Positions 1 through 14,222 of a DNA stretch of 64,000 nt are shown here, piece after piece. This stretch comes from Lethocerus indicus. Its lineage: Eukaryota > Arthropoda > Insecta > Hemiptera > Belostomatidae. Numbering within the stretch: the first letter of the stretch is position 1; the number at the start of each line of letters is the position of its first letter. The translations under genes and the position numbers were made by a program. The stretch covers positions 6,262,001 to 6,326,000 of the forward strand of contig JACDQD010000004.1 in NCBI GenBank assembly GCA_019843655.1. Reading direction: 5' to 3'. The notes beneath the pieces were generated by a model. That model was not told where the DNA came from. It saw only the letters and a list, made by a program, of their open reading frames with translations, and did no database searches.

Positions 1-1565
1 CATTTTGATCTTTGGCCAATTCAATTTCGAATTTTTTATTCCAATTACATACATCTGAAATATACACAGCAAGATGTCTATCAAAGATCTAAGGGGATCT
101 ATCGACCGAAGGGGAAACTTTTTTATATGTTCGGGTCAAGAGAAGAGAGGATGGTAAATTAAGGGAAGCAGGAAATTGGGAAAGAAACCGCCCACAACAA
201 TCCTTCCTTGGACGATCGTAAATTTTTATTTATAACCCTCGAAACGTTCGGTGTTTATTATTGGTCGACTTTATTCCCGGAGCTCATTTCGTTATTATTC
301 GGCCCCGGTTATTCGATACGGGGGATATAAAGTTACGGAGGGGAGGAGGAATAAACAATTCCGCGTCCAAATTACTCTTTCAGAATAAATAAATAAAAAC
401 GAATATTCCGAGATGGGCTCGAGAATTCGTGTTAACCTTCCGTTCAGTATATTGGAGCGTATCGAAAGGCAAAAATGGGTGATTTTAGCTGAAACGCTTG
501 CAAGTTATGGAGCTAGACAAAGGATTAATTTAGAATTACACTATAGCTTAATAATTTACGATCGATTACATGTAAACTGCCAGTCGGTTTTAAGAAAGAT
601 CTTGGGGTGTACACAAGAATTTTATACAGATTTCTACTGCGAATCGAAAAAATTAAATCCAACAGATAAATGTAAAGAACAATCATTTTCTCAGACATGA
701 CTATGAAGGAAAATGTTAAGTACTATAACGGGCGTATGTTCTGCCGTTTTTTTAACGCGGCCATTGACATACTCGCAGTAAATCTCAGACAATCGGAACA
801 TTAGGAGGTATTAGCATATACCGCCGGCCGAATTCGAACGGACCAGAGGGAGGAAGAATCGGTTCCGAGCCGAGGGTAGACAGCGCCGGAGTTAGAAAGT
901 GGGCCTGGCGTAAAATAACCGCGCGTTTCCCCGGAAGCGACATTAAAAGGAGGAATTTAAGAACTATTGCCGGCAATAAGAAGGACGGTGGAAGGAGAAA
1001 CACAATTTAACAAGATTAAAAGGAGGGGAAGCGGGGAGCCTCGGAGAATTAATGGTGCCGACCGGCCCCGCCACCCACCTGCCTCTGCCCACCTTTCTTA
1101 CTCCGGCTTTTCGGTTTAGCCCAACCGGCAATCCCGGCAGAACTATGGGCCAATATTCAGCATACCGCGGTCTCACCCAATTATCTTCATTTAACGTATA
1201 AATTGGTTAGTCAGTAATTTACCCGGTCGGTTTTATTTCTTATTTTTAGAGCTGAGAACCGACTGTAGTTTTATTTCAGGCATTTGTTTTAGATACGCGA
1301 GGATTTGTAATAGAATCAATTCGTGCGATTTTCTGTCCCCTGTCCCCTTTTTGGCCTTAAGGTGGACTGGTTACTGCTGCTTTCAATAGACTTTAGAATG
1401 ACACTCCGAGCAAAGTGTTACTGGAGGAATGCTACTGTCGACGGGGGACAAGCCGGAGCCGGTGTAGCTACGGACAAAATAGCTCTTGAGTACATTGCGA
1501 TTCGAGAATAGTATACAAAAAAAATCACTCACCCGTATTCCAATTTTAATAATGACTGGAAAATC
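1..1565. other. Non-coding block, no gene seen
   Basis: Mixed AT-rich and GC-rich patches. A 95-codon open frame on the + strand (413-700, MGSRIRVNLPFSILERIERQ at its start) has no recognised domain and no splice or promoter context. The CpG-rich part near 820-1,100 has overlapping frames on the minus strand that look like chance. Confidence 0.6.
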
Positions 1566-1584
1566 ACTTACCTGAAAAAACAAT
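1566..1584 (-). promoter_or_regulatory. Recursive-splice (ratchet) site 2
   Basis: The minus strand reads TTGTTTTTTCAG|GTAAGTG, with the junction between 1572 and 1571. Nine of the ten bases before AG are pyrimidines. No AG occurs for roughly 60 nt upstream, and the donor GTAAGT is the exact consensus. It lies about 21.1 kb beyond ratchet site 1, on the same strand as the predicted gene. Alone it could be a chance acceptor or donor; the pair makes chance less likely. Confidence 0.6.
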
Positions 1585-1837
1585 ATATTTAAATAGGCAA
1601 TATATATAATTGTAGTTACGGATGGGACAACAAATTTATCTATAAACTGATTACTTCAGTTTATAAGGAATAATTTAAGTAGAGCAATTCAAGGCATCGC
1701 TCTAACTGCGTCAACTACAATTACAGGATGGTAGGAAGTAACATTCCATTATTCTTACCCATTACCTAAACAGACCTAATGTGTATTTCCGTTTCAAATA
1801 TTCAGTAGCTCGATAGAGAAGAGATGGGAGAAGGAGA

Positions 1838-1864
1838 GCGAGAGAGAGAGAGAGAGAGAGAGAG
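1838..1864. repeat. (GA)n microsatellite
   Basis: An uninterrupted GA array of about 27 bp, preceded by degenerate GA-rich sequence from about 1,814. Confidence 0.95.
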
Positions 1865-4411
1865 TGAGTTAGCTCTTGGGGAGAGGGAGCAAATCGGATT
1901 AAAAGTAAGCCTGTCCTCGGGCCCTTCACAGGGTTGCACAAGCTTCAGTACAATATCGGTCCGAGGTATTAATACCTCGTTAATACAAGGCTGGCGGTAG
2001 GGTGGACTGGATGTGAGGATAAGTTTTCGCCCGGGTTTAGGCGAGGCGACCACTTCAAGATCCGGCCAAAAGTTGAAGCTTTTCGGGTTGAAAAAGAGTA
2101 GAAGATAAAAGGTTAATTATGTTCTGAACTCTTCTCACTCGGGGAGTCTGTTTCTGTCTCTCCCTCGCCCCCTCCCGGCCCCTCATCCCCTCCCAAATCC
2201 TGTTCTCCCTCTCCTTGTAACCAATCAATTCCTCATTCTCTTAGATTCTCAGTCTGTCTATCTCTCTGGAAACGGAAGATATTCTTCCGGAGACAGTGAA
2301 GCCTTAGAGTGGAAAGGATTGAGAACTGTGATCCTGCAATTCTATTTAGATTAAAAGTTATTTTACTCGAAATTCCAACTAAAATTAGAAGTACGTGTTC
2401 CTTATTTCCTCTATCTTGCTCTCCGGATTTATTCTCCACTAATCGATCTTCCCATTGGTACTTTAACTGGAATCGAAGACTAATTTCAATGAATTGCTCG
2501 TCGATGTTATTTATATTATATACGAAAGAATAGGATATTATTCTCCTAACCCCTCACAAATATTTTATGATTTTGATAAAGATTGGTTACATTAATGAAA
2601 TGCTGATTTTATTTCTAAAATGTTGTTGTATAAAAGAAATGTTTTTAATTGCGTACTTAATTATCTTAAATATAACGATCCTATAAATGAACGTAACTGC
2701 TTAAAATGTGATCAGCGGTTAAAAGAAAAAATGTTGGTCGAAACAAGTTGATTTCTCTTCGGGCCAGTACTAAGACAGAATATGCAACTATTAATATATT
2801 TTATGCTCTGGCTGGGAAACAATTTGGGGCGGAAGCAACTAATATATGACCGCTTAGTCCGGGAAGTCACTAAAATAATAGTAAAATAAATTGTAACTCC
2901 CTTAGAGGAAGAATTATTCTCTTCATACATGGCACAACCTCCCTTATTGAATGGTATACGGATTTAAATAATAAATTCTAAAACGTTTTTCAAAGAGTTA
3001 CACCATATTTTAGAAACAATATATATTATATCCTCATCCATTATAACTGAACAGGATCCATTAACACGATATATGGTACTTCTACAGTCTAGTTAATAAT
3101 GTGTAATAGCGAGGCCAAGCGCACAGGGAATACCTGGACATGACTTCTTGTTCGACTTATGGTTCGGACAGGCAGGAAGGCGGGAAGGTGACTGTTCATA
3201 ATTGAATATTAATGGAGGAGCTCTCTGGAGAAGCGAGACCCCGGTAGCGTTGAAACTATATCGATTTCCCATTCATCACCTTGTTATAAGGGTCCGTCGG
3301 TGTGTGTTTGTGTGCGTGTTTGTATGTGAGAGTGTGCGTGAGGTCCGGCCGGCCCCCTCCCCTCCAGTACCATCTCCATTGAAACTCCAGACATTTCTTG
3401 TCTTTATGATTTACACACCCCCCTCCTTATCGGTTTCCTTCCTGGAAAGGATACGAGAAGCATCCGCTGTATATCCTAGGCCTTATTCTCCTTCTCCTTC
3501 TTCATCTTCTCCTCCTGCCCTCTATTTTTCGCACTATTTTCTCCCTCTCCCCCACACATATTTCTTCCCGTTCGCTTATCTAGTCGTGGGGGACAGTGAA
3601 GGGAGGAAAAGGCCTCCATCCGGTTTCCTCGGCCGAACCAGAAACCTAGCCTCTGAGACACGGAGGGACTGGAATTATCAGGGATAAAAAATCGTACCAG
3701 TTTAATACAAAAATAAAACAAATTATTTCACGCGATCGACATTTCCTCAATAAAATATTTCGCAATGCTATATAAAAATATATATTTATATTTCACCGGT
3801 TTCCAACGTGCCCTCCACTGCACTTTCATTCATGTCCGAACAAAGGCCAAAACCCCCATTGAGTGTGCCCAATAACACTGAAATTACCACCCCCACTTAA
3901 CCCATACCCCTTCTTTCGATTCTATTCATCGACCGAAGGGATATTCATTAATTTGGTGGATAAGTAGAGAGAAAGGTAGTGGATGTAAGCGGTAGGGCTG
4001 GGGGGTGGGAGGGAACATTTTCCACGAGACCGGGCGGAGGCACTCGCATATTAACATCCGAAGGTTAATATGAATGGCAATTGGGCCCCAGTAGGTTGGG
4101 AGCTGCGGGGGGTCAACGTTGTTAAGGTGTGGAGGGGTCGGGGGCCGAGGCCAGGAATAAACAAGGTTCGGTTAATTAACAAACACAGTTTGGCGCTCCC
4201 AGAGCCCCGCTTTAGAGAATCTGGACGACGAAGGGGGGTCGCCAGGGGGGCGGCAGGGGTAGAAGTGATAGCGGTGAGGGGTTTGAATGGGGGGGAGTGT
4301 GTGTGATTAAATTTTCATATTAAAGGGGTAGCAAACCTGGCTTATATGAGGGTGGATCGTGAGAGGGGAATGGTTAGTCATCTGCGAAAATGAGAACTAG
4401 AATTAATATTG

Positions 4412-4413
<2 letters not shown>
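1865..4413. other. Non-coding block with GT-rich and G-rich stretches
   Basis: No supported gene. It holds a GT-rich run at about 3,299-3,342, a CT-rich stretch around 3,485-3,555, and a G-rich segment at 4,100-4,300. The 161-codon frame at 3,202-3,687 crosses the GT and CT tracts and is Ser/Pro-rich low-complexity sequence, so it is not called. Confidence 0.6.

Positions 4414-4480
<67 letters not shown>
4414..4480. repeat. (TA)n microsatellite
   Basis: A pure TA array of about 67 bp. It is likely length-variable, and able to extrude as a cruciform. Confidence 0.97.
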
Positions 4481-4482
<2 letters not shown>

Positions 4483-4483
<1 letters not shown>

Positions 4484-6467
4484 TTTTTTAAGTTAAATAT
4501 TTTTGACGAACTCGAATAATAATACTAGAGCAATACAATACGCGAAATACATACCACGCTTTATCTATCCTAACATAACGTAGTATACAAAACGTAAAAA
4601 GAAGTATAAATTGAGACTGAGAAATTACCTTCCAGGTTAGTCCGAATATCATTCGTAGTTAATAATGAATGCTAAAGGGGAGTTATAAAGTTAGTGCGAG
4701 TTTGAGTAGGATTTAGAAATGCGTACTGGGTAAGTAAGAAGGATGAGAGCAAGTGTCAGATTTGAATTTAGTGTTCTTGGAATACGGGGAAACGGGGGCC
4801 GCGACACAAATCGGCTTAGTAATGTGCTTGGGAGGAATGGAAGAGAATTATGGGCGCATCAATACAATTCCAAAAGCCCATCCAAACTCACTCAACGTGC
4901 AGATTATCAAACCACAAACGCTGACCTTTCATTAAAAACCTGTTCCATTTAGCAACATAACATTTTCCGGCCCCTCCGTGGGCCCCAAACGTATTCAGTC
5001 GGTTTTGGTGTTTTTATGTCTAATTAATACGCTGGTTAGTTTTAAAGCGGTAAACGTATGTTACCAATTTTTTTTATTTGAACTACTGAACACGAAAAAA
5101 CGAAGAATGTAGAACATTTCGATAACTTCAATTTATGTCCGCCTTTCAAATATTCTAGACTTAGGGGTGTCACCAGCCTTCTCCGACATGACACCCTAGC
5201 TTACCACATTGGCTGGTATACGGAGAAATTGCTCAAGTACACATTACAATGTCATATCTCGTAACTACTAAGTTATTAAACCTTCACCTCCCGGGTTCTT
5301 GGATAGGGTCATGCCAAGAAGAACAGAAAGTTTAAGGTAATTGTATAATTTTAATAATAAAGTAATAAAAAATAATGTCTTTGGATCGGAAAAAATTCGA
5401 GGAACGAGCAACCATTAGCTATTTACGAGATGATAGGGTCGACATAGATACGATTACGTTAACAAGAATCGAGAATCGCCACTTTGAGAGAGTAGCGACA
5501 GACGGTGTTGAATGACAGTTGTACCAACTGAAGAGAACGGCAGGGACGGAGGGTGAGGTAGAATTGTAAGTGGAAGGAGAGGAAAGCCCGCTACTATTGA
5601 TTACCTACTTGGAACCGCATCTTAGTTTCCTGTTGCAACTTTATGGGTCCCCCAATTCCACTACCAAGCCATGGCGAACCAACCAACTGAGAAAACAATG
5701 ATAATTAATCCTGTTCCTGTTCCTTAGGCGGCTCACCTCAGGGTCCTTCCTCCCTTCCCCCTCCCAATCCCTGGAGCGAGGCACCAGACTCAGGTCTCAA
5801 CAGTCCAAGTACTCGGGGGTTAACATTCGGAGGAGAAACTAAGTTTGGTTACAACACCTTGGGGTAATAAGCTGCGGCTCTAACGCGCAGATGACGTTCA
5901 GAAATTCAAGAAGTAATAGGCCGTAAGATACGAGATGTTGTTCCTGGATACGCTTAAAATTCGGTCAGGACGAGCTAGCTGACGTTAACAGTTGTTAAAG
6001 ACGATTCTTTAAATCCTGCGTTTAAAATATTCATATTATTCTGCCTTTTTTTGGTCGTAGGTATTATTAGATTCTGAAAAAAGAATTAGATGGTTCTACA
6101 GTAAGACTTTCTGGAAACATCACCAAAATAAAATAAATAAGTTATTTCTTTATTTGTAAGAAACAAGACACTAGAATATATATAAACGCCATATTTTTTC
6201 TATTATTCAGAACGTTCTCTTAGATTATTGTCTTTAGATTGTCTCTTCAAGCATACCAGTTCTTTTATCCCTCTTCTTTCTTACTTAATAAAGACGACTC
6301 CATTATTACCGAGGGTAGATAACAAAATTTTCTAAATAAAGTATAAAAATGATAAACTCGCAATTATGCGAGGCACATAAAATTCCAAACTTTTACTTGA
6401 CAGTCTACAGGAAACCGATATTTTATCAAAGGGCAGTTATACTATTTGAATTATTGATAATGGCCGC
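4483..6467. other. Non-coding block, no gene seen
   Basis: No credible coding frame. There is an imperfect short hairpin at 5,161-5,198, with TAGGGGTGTCA facing TGACACCCTAG (one-base bulge) across 16 bases. Nothing else stands out. Confidence 0.6.
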
Positions 6468-6490
6468 GGGGCGGGGTGGGGAGGGTGGGG
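6468..6490 (+). other. Strong G-quadruplex motif
   Basis: Five G tracts of 4, 4, 4, 3 and 4 bases are separated by single-base loops (C, T, A, T). This arrangement is predicted to form a very stable parallel quadruplex. It lies on the strand opposite to the predicted gene, so in the intron RNA it would be a C-rich stretch. Confidence 0.75.
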
Positions 6491-9400
6491 TTATAAGGGC
6501 TGGAAGCGGGGAAGATGCCGGACTCCGATAGGGGATGAGGCCAGAGGGGGTCAGAGCAAAATAGATCAGCCCTTATCTAGGGATAGGGGCCTCCGTAACG
6601 GTCTACGAATAACCGAACTCCAGCCGCTCTCTCGCCCCACTCTCCCTCTCTATTCAACCAAAACAATATCCCTCTCCCCTACGGGGTAATTGTTATAGCT
6701 GAAATAATACTTGTTCGTGATTTATCCGGACGGCGCCAATCAAGTTGGGCCACAAGGAAAATATAAATATGGAATAATTACTTTAGTGTTACTATTCCAT
6801 ATTAACTCATTCTCCACCAGGCATTTCAATAGTTTCGCATACTAAATTAAAAGCACCAACTTAATTACAAATATTTGGTCAATTAGCAGTTTCCTATGCA
6901 TAAAAACACATATTTGAATTTATAATTTACCACGTTAGGCATTATATAGAAGTTTAACACCCGAATAATGACAGCTCCTTGTGAATAAATTCGGTATCAA
7001 TCTTTTGTTTGTTGTTTTAAAAAGTAAAAAAGTAAAAAGTAAAAAGATTTTGAAGTTTCTGAAATTTAAAAAAAAAATAAAGGATCGAAACAGTAAGTAC
7101 GAATTCAAATTAAAAAATTATATTACTTAGCCAAGTTGTTTGATAACGAGAAGCAAGTTTCATCTGTCGGAACCCGGTAACAACACAGAAACCAATAAAA
7201 ATTCAAACGAAATATTGGAGGAATACAAAAAAAAATGAAAGAAAGAATGGAGAAGCCGATGGAAATTCAATTACATTGAATGAACCAGAAACGAAACTGA
7301 ATTTGTATAATTACTTTTCTTAATTACATTTTTCCCCCCGGTCTCTAATTGCCTCTCAATACCCTTCAAAGTGGAAAACGGAGTGCTTATTTATATTGGG
7401 GCTGAAAACGTTTGACAATTTAGTAATGCACGTGACGCACAATTATTTTTTCAAATATCGTTTACACTTCAAACATTTTGTGAGTATTTTTTTCAAAATA
7501 TCGCGATTCAAGATGGAGTTTTTATACATATGATTTCAAAATGTAATTATTAATTTACCTGAGTGGTAAAATCAAATAAAGTTTCAAGAATGAAAATTAT
7601 ATACTAATAGTACTATGTTTTTTCACAAACTATATCCTACATTCATTTTCACCGTTAGTTCGCAAGATATTAAACAATACTTTGTAAATTTTAAAAGGGT
7701 TTTTACTTTTCTATTAGCCTCCAATTAATTATTATTACCGTACTAAGTGGCAATTGTAATTTTAATTGAATTAATGTATGCCGTAAATTAGGCAGAATAT
7801 CTTTTTTAATTTTTACATGTGTTCGACAAAGCTCTGCTATATAAGTCCTCAACACCCGGTTAACATTTTTTTCAGGAATATCAATGTCGTCTAAACGGAA
7901 TACAAAGGGAGACATATGTAGCTCGTCTGAGACAGATCAATGCCACTAATTACAGACAGAGGAGTAATTGGAGGGAGGTAGCAATGAATGTAAATCATGT
8001 ACACTCGCAATTATCGTTAATCCCAAGGTTGGATAATCTGCCGAAACTAATCAGATCTAGATAACATACATTAGGCACAATGAGGCCGGACGGGGCTTTG
8101 ATTTATGCCTGACATTTAAGGGGTCTTAACCGAAGGTGTAACACAGACAGATACCCTCCGAACGAACACAACTGTCCGCCAATATTAACTAAATTACTTC
8201 CAAAGACATTAATGTGGCGATTGTAAATATTAAAAGAATAGAAAGCGATAATTTCTGTAACCATTCCAAGTCCATTTTAAGTAATTCTGAAGGTAATACT
8301 AATATTTATTTAAGACGGTAAACTAAGCAGAAATTCAATAATATATTCATTCCATCCATTCGCTGCGTCTCATATTAAGGAATGGAGGAAAATATGGTGG
8401 TTGTTGGTGGAATTACTTTTTCGACATTATTTTTTATTGCTAGTATGTCCTCGATCATCCAATAGTATAAACGGACATTTTGGACGCTCTGTAAGTATGT
8501 TAGTCGTTTAATTTGTTAATTAATTTTTACTGAATATTCTGGGCATATTTCTGGGTGTCATGCCAATGTTCCATCGAAAAAAATATGCACAAAAAAATTT
8601 TATTTTTCAATGAATTATTTTTTAATTGCCCAATATTGAGATATGTAGATATAAAATCACAATCCGATAGTTAGGGGAATAAGTCGCGATGTGGAATACA
8701 AATCATGGGACACAGGCCACCTTATTCGCCTTAGCTCGGTCTGCTAGAAAAACTTGGAACACGTTCCATTTAATTAGGAGGTCGGAATCGCATGTTGGGG
8801 ACAGAGAAGGGAGGGAGAGGAGGAGGGGGGCTTGTTATGTGCTTACACAGGGAATAGGTAAAGGGGGCGGAACTACAATTGGGGGTGGTTTTACGCTTAG
8901 AGGGGGAGCCAGGCAATTTGTACTTGTCCCCTACGTGGGGCGTCTCCGGGTTACCGCCGACTCCAGATCCGCTGTATGTCGTCGATTTTATGCCTAATTT
9001 CTCTCCCGGCGGTCTGACCACAACACGGATATTTTACAGTGTCCCATAAAATAATTACGCCTAATCTGATTATGCTTATATTAAATATGCTTATAAGAAA
9101 GTCGGTTTTATGTGTTGCATTCAATTTATCAAATGTACTCCGGCTTCCATTTGCCAGAACGTTATACGCATAATTAAAAGTTCTCGTTTCCGCTTTTAAT
9201 TTTTATGAAACTAACTACGCTTTTTTTACATTTCAAATCCAATACAATAAACGCAAGAATCAGAGTTAGAATAGTTAATTCATGAAGTGGAAATACCAAC
9301 GCTACCTAAGACTGTAAGGTACAGGCAGTGCCATGTTTTTACTGAAAGACAAGAAATGAGCTTATCCTTCGCCGTAGGACTAGACGGCGGTTCAAGAAAA

Positions 9401-12400
9401 ATAAAAAGGAAATTGAAAAATTCTATTACCTCGTCCTCTTTATTAAGGAGCATGCTTGAGTACCCATCAAACTTGAAAATTACCCAGGGAAGAAGACAAG
9501 TAAGAGAATCATTTTGAAATCATTTTACGCATTTCGCACACACGGGGAAAGTTTGCAGACAGTTGGCGGCCGAGCCTTTCGGCAGGGAACTTCGAGCGAA
9601 CTCCAAGTCGGATAATTATTAAGTTCTCAAAAGTTGGCATTATTGTCTCGAAGCTTCCGATAGATATTTCGGAGCCCGTTGCGGTCTGATACAAGTCTGT
9701 CAAACAAATAAAAGTATTCGGAACCGAGCCGAACGTTGGCTAAAGGTTTATAAACAGCCAGTTCACACATACAATGGAGTATTTTCATTTGCAAAGTTTC
9801 TAGGTTTAGAGTACTTTCGAAAATTTCGTTAACGGATTACAATACCCACTTCTGACCGCTTATCAAATTCTAATGTCCGCTAAGAATGATATGAACTGCT
9901 AAACCGGGATTTATATGAAAGTCTACATCCTGTCAGAAACCGACTGCGACTTAGATTTATTAATACACTCAATGTCCCCGAACTATCGTAAAGGTAAAGC
10001 CGTGTCCCGGTGGCAGTATGGAGCGATTGGTGTAAGATGGGATGAGGGTACGTGGGTTCAGCTCACTTCCTCTGCCGGGGAATTCCGCACCGCCATCATC
10101 CGGTCCCAATCGCCCCTTCAAGTCCCCCCCACCAACACCACTCTCCAATCAAACACTCCAATCCGAATCGGGTTTCGGCTAATTGCAAACTGGAGAGTTT
10201 CTTAACTTGATCGTAAAGGTGAAAAAAAACTGAATCAGGCCTAAATGTAATTACAAATTACGTCGATTTCCACAGCTATAGCACAATATATTTAATATTA
10301 TAGCCGTTACGAAAATAGAATATACTGTTTTACTGCATAGAAATTCATCTAATCTATAGTGCAATTACAATTTTCAGGAATACGAATACATAACGATGGG
10401 ATACAATGACCATGAAATGCCCCAATTATCCAAGTATGAAACTACCTAAGTATATAATTATCAGAGGGAAATTCCTAATTGTTGGAAGAAACAGGCAATA
10501 TTTCCAGAACGGGATAATAGCTTATCGGTTTATATAAATTTGAGTTGTAATTAATGTTACGATAACTATCGATTACAAGGTGACGAATTTGGTCTTGAAC
10601 CATTGCACACGAATTTTTTGTCGAATCTAGACGAAAAATACTGTCGAGGGAAAACCGGGAGGTAAGAAACTCTCGCCGGGTCCGTTCCCGACGAACATCA
10701 AAGCCTCGTCGCCGGCCCACTTCTTCGGGGACATTTTAATGGAGAATCTCTTCCTATAACGATCCTGTTTTGAAGGAAACCCTCCCAGTACTCAGAGATC
10801 AGACACGCGAAATTAAATTCAGTTCCATTCTCCTTAAGGCGTTTTTTAGCAATCGTATCTTCTTGATCTTCTTGCTCCTTTAACTCTGCATTTAATAACG
10901 GAAACACTTCTCAGAACGTTGAGGGGCGGGAGCTTTTTTGTTTTGTATAAATAGAAAGAAATGCCTCATTTGGACATTCAGAGAAGTAAGGGATTCCGGA
11001 GACATTATATAGAAAATTTCTCTATTATTCTCGAAGCGGGGCCATACTCGAACTTATTTTTTTAAAGTGTTTCATGTTATTAATCACTCGGAAATTAGAG
11101 CTTTCCTCGGGAGAAAAAAGGACATTGAAAACCTCACTGTTCTACGATAACAAATTTTATATCTAAGCAAGTAAATTCATATATTCGATACGAGAAATGC
11201 CAGTCGAACTCAACTGCCAAATCAACACAGTACGGAGCTATGAATAGTGGATTACCGGTGTCGGTTCTGCCATAGGTGAATTCGATCGGGCGGGCGAGTA
11301 GAACGAAATATAGCCTAAGAATTTCCCCAAAGACCGTTGGGCGAGGGGCAGGCGGAAATGCCTAAATAATGGACGGATCCAATTGGCGCATTCGCACGTG
11401 CGTCGACCATAACCCTCGGGAATTTAAATTCGCAAAGTGAACTCTCCACCGTGAATTGGAGCTCAGCCAACAAGGACCAGAAAAGGTGGGACTTTGGACC
11501 AGTACACGCAGAACCGCTAATACCGTAAAACTTAACGATAGAATAAAAAATTATCCCTAAGAGCCTCATTAATTACGTAATTGTTGATTATGGTAATGAC
11601 CTAACTCCATATACTTTTCTCCAATTTCCTAAAGTTCCGCATTATTATAATTCGGATATCGAAAATGTGAAGTTTTTAATCACAAAATTTGTTCTTTTTT
11701 CAATATTTCATCGTAGCAATCGTATACAGGAAGAAATCTAGACGTTCTAAGCAAAACTCGTTAAAGTTTGTCAACATGTTAAGAAACCGAAACGGGATCA
11801 AACAAGCGAAGGGAGAGGGAAACTCGCCCCGATTTTAGTTGCCGAAAAAAATATTTATGCAGTCAACAAAAACCCTCCTCCTCGGGTCTAAGTGTTCCCG
11901 AGGGAAACAGAAAAAGTGAGCAGACTTTAATTTCGACACCGGGTGGGTGACACAACTGAAAGTGTCCCACCCCCCACCCACCTCTCTTTCAAACTCAGTA
12001 CGTCCGCCTCACTCCCGGCCCCCTTAAGCAATAAAATCTACGACAAAGTCCCTAAATTAAATTCCCCGCCCCGCCCCCCCCCCGGTTTTAAAACCGGAGG
12101 TGCAAATATATAAGGGGTGGGGGGCGGCGGCCCAAGTTTCTCCGAAGGACGGCCACAGCAGGTTACTCGAGGGCGTCATTGATCCCTTCCTGGCAGCCGA
12201 GGCTAACGCCGGGATTTATTTTTTTGATACGCGTGCCATAATAAATTCCGCCAGAGACAGTCCATATTATCATTATCTCGAGAATGCCGTCTCTACGTAG
12301 TAAAACTCCAATAACATTCCTGCAATTACTACTTGTACGTCGTTTGCAAACTTAACCACAAATATTTACAAGGAAAATACAACATTTGACTTCAATACAT

Positions 12401-14222
12401 TTGTGGGGGGCGCATACACCTACATATCCGGCAAATTGGTTGATATTTTTAAAAAAAGTTGTTTTCACAAAGCAGGTTTGATTCTGATGATCCGTAGAAA
12501 TAAAGTTAATTCAGAATAAATATAAATCCAGAAATTCTCAGAAACAAAGCGTATTGCATCCCATGTATGCCAGTTGTATCGTATCCAATCGCTCACCAGT
12601 TTAGAATCATAGTGAATAACTGCGCACACGATTGAAACTGCGTTTGATTGAAACTGAAATGCAGTAAATTTCGTCAAAGCTCGGCCAATTAAAAGCGTAA
12701 TTCAAGCAGGGTAAACAATCAACCCGGAGTACCGCCGTCCCACTTGAACAGGATTCAATTATACAATGCGGAGATTTTTTTTTATTCGCTTTTATTCTTC
12801 TATCGTGTATTATACAAAGAGGAACCGTGTCATCTTATCAGACTTCCCGTTGATTAAAATTAGAGTTACGCAATGAAGAGTACAGAACATAGGTGACGCA
12901 GGAAACAGCAAGTAATTCAGTGGCAAAACGCGATATTCCCGCTAGTGCACATCAATTGGTACATTTAACATTTCATCCAGTATTTCTCAAAATACGAAGC
13001 CCTTCAATTCTGGAAAATTCATCTATTGAGTACACTATAGAATTGTAAAACAAATCAACAAGAGGGGAAATAGTTTATTCGTTATATTACAATTATCCAT
13101 AAAATAATCAAACGATATAAAATGAAATTATAGTGGCTACTACAAGGCTAGATTTGTTGGGTGGGTTGTAACAAAACGTCTAGGGGACAAGTTTGGGAGA
13201 TCCAAGTTAACTTCCGTGTCTTATTGAACTCTAATGAGTTTACTGGAGTTAGTGAGCGCCACTTGTTAGATCAGTTGTAATTTGTAATTGAGGAAATTTG
13301 GGTCCGCCGCAGGAGAATCGAAATCGCGTTCCAAAGCTCGAGTCAAACTGCCGAGTGTCGGGACCTCTATCGGCGGTGACTTCCACTTCAATGTCGTTGG
13401 TATAAACGATTCTCTGGTGGTGGAACGAGTTTCCCTCAATTAAAAATTTCAATTGTTTATTTCTTCTTATTTCCAGGACATTAGAAACTTTAATTATTGG
13501 CATTAGATCGTTCGTAAATTCTAGACAACGTAAGAATGCCTTCTATAAGAATTGAAGGATAATGATGATTGGAGGGGGGTGAACAGTGTGAATTTGCACT
13601 GCTCCTCGCTCCGGTCCCCGAATTTATTCAAGGCCGGATCGGCGTAAAAAGAGCGTTTCATCGGAGCTCGGTCAATTTAAAGTTGGAGCTTTCAATTAAC
13701 GCTTCCGACCGGCAATCGGAACACGCCCCCAGGGGGGGAGGGGGGTGGCGCGGGGATGAGGCGGCAGAGATTCGATTTTCCGGGGTCCATTCATTGAGCG
13801 GCCGGCTCCGTTCAAGCATTCATGAGCGCCAGGACCGTCATCCGGACCCTCTCTTCACTTTAAAGGCTCGGACAATTCCGAGTGATTCCGACGGACAAGA
13901 ACTCCTCGACGCCCGAGAGATTAATGGCGGTTTCGCAACTCCGGTCGACTTCGTCCGAACATACCCGCGGAAGGATATATATATATAGTAATAAAGATAA
14001 CAACTAGGAAATATATCAAGCAAATAAGTAAATTCCGGCAGATGTTGACATACACATATTGTCAGTCCAAAGTGGAATGAAATCAAAGGAATAAGAGTCA
14101 AAACGCAATGTGAAGCCACGTGCTTTAATACGCTATACACGAATACCTTTTACACGTAATAACTTATAGCACATAAAGCAATAGTTTAAAATACCTGTTT
14201 TGTGGTCTTCAAGGGGTTGGAA
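6491..14222. other. Non-coding block, no gene seen
   Basis: Long AT-rich DNA with GC-rich islands near 8,780-9,000, 10,660-10,720, 12,000-12,200 and 13,590-13,970. It contains a short A5GT-type repeat at 7,019-7,047 and a C run near 12,069-12,083. Open frames such as 8,689-8,997 (+), 13,249-13,503 (-) and 13,569-13,988 (+) match nothing I recognise and lack splice context. Confidence 0.55.

Noticed and set aside
3202..3687. 161-codon + frame
   Set aside because: It crosses GT-rich and CT-rich low-complexity DNA, is Ser/Pro-rich, and has no domain or splice context.
7550..7575. Minus-strand ACTCAG|GTAAAT as a ratchet site
   Set aside because: The pyrimidine tract is broken by purines and the donor is non-consensus.
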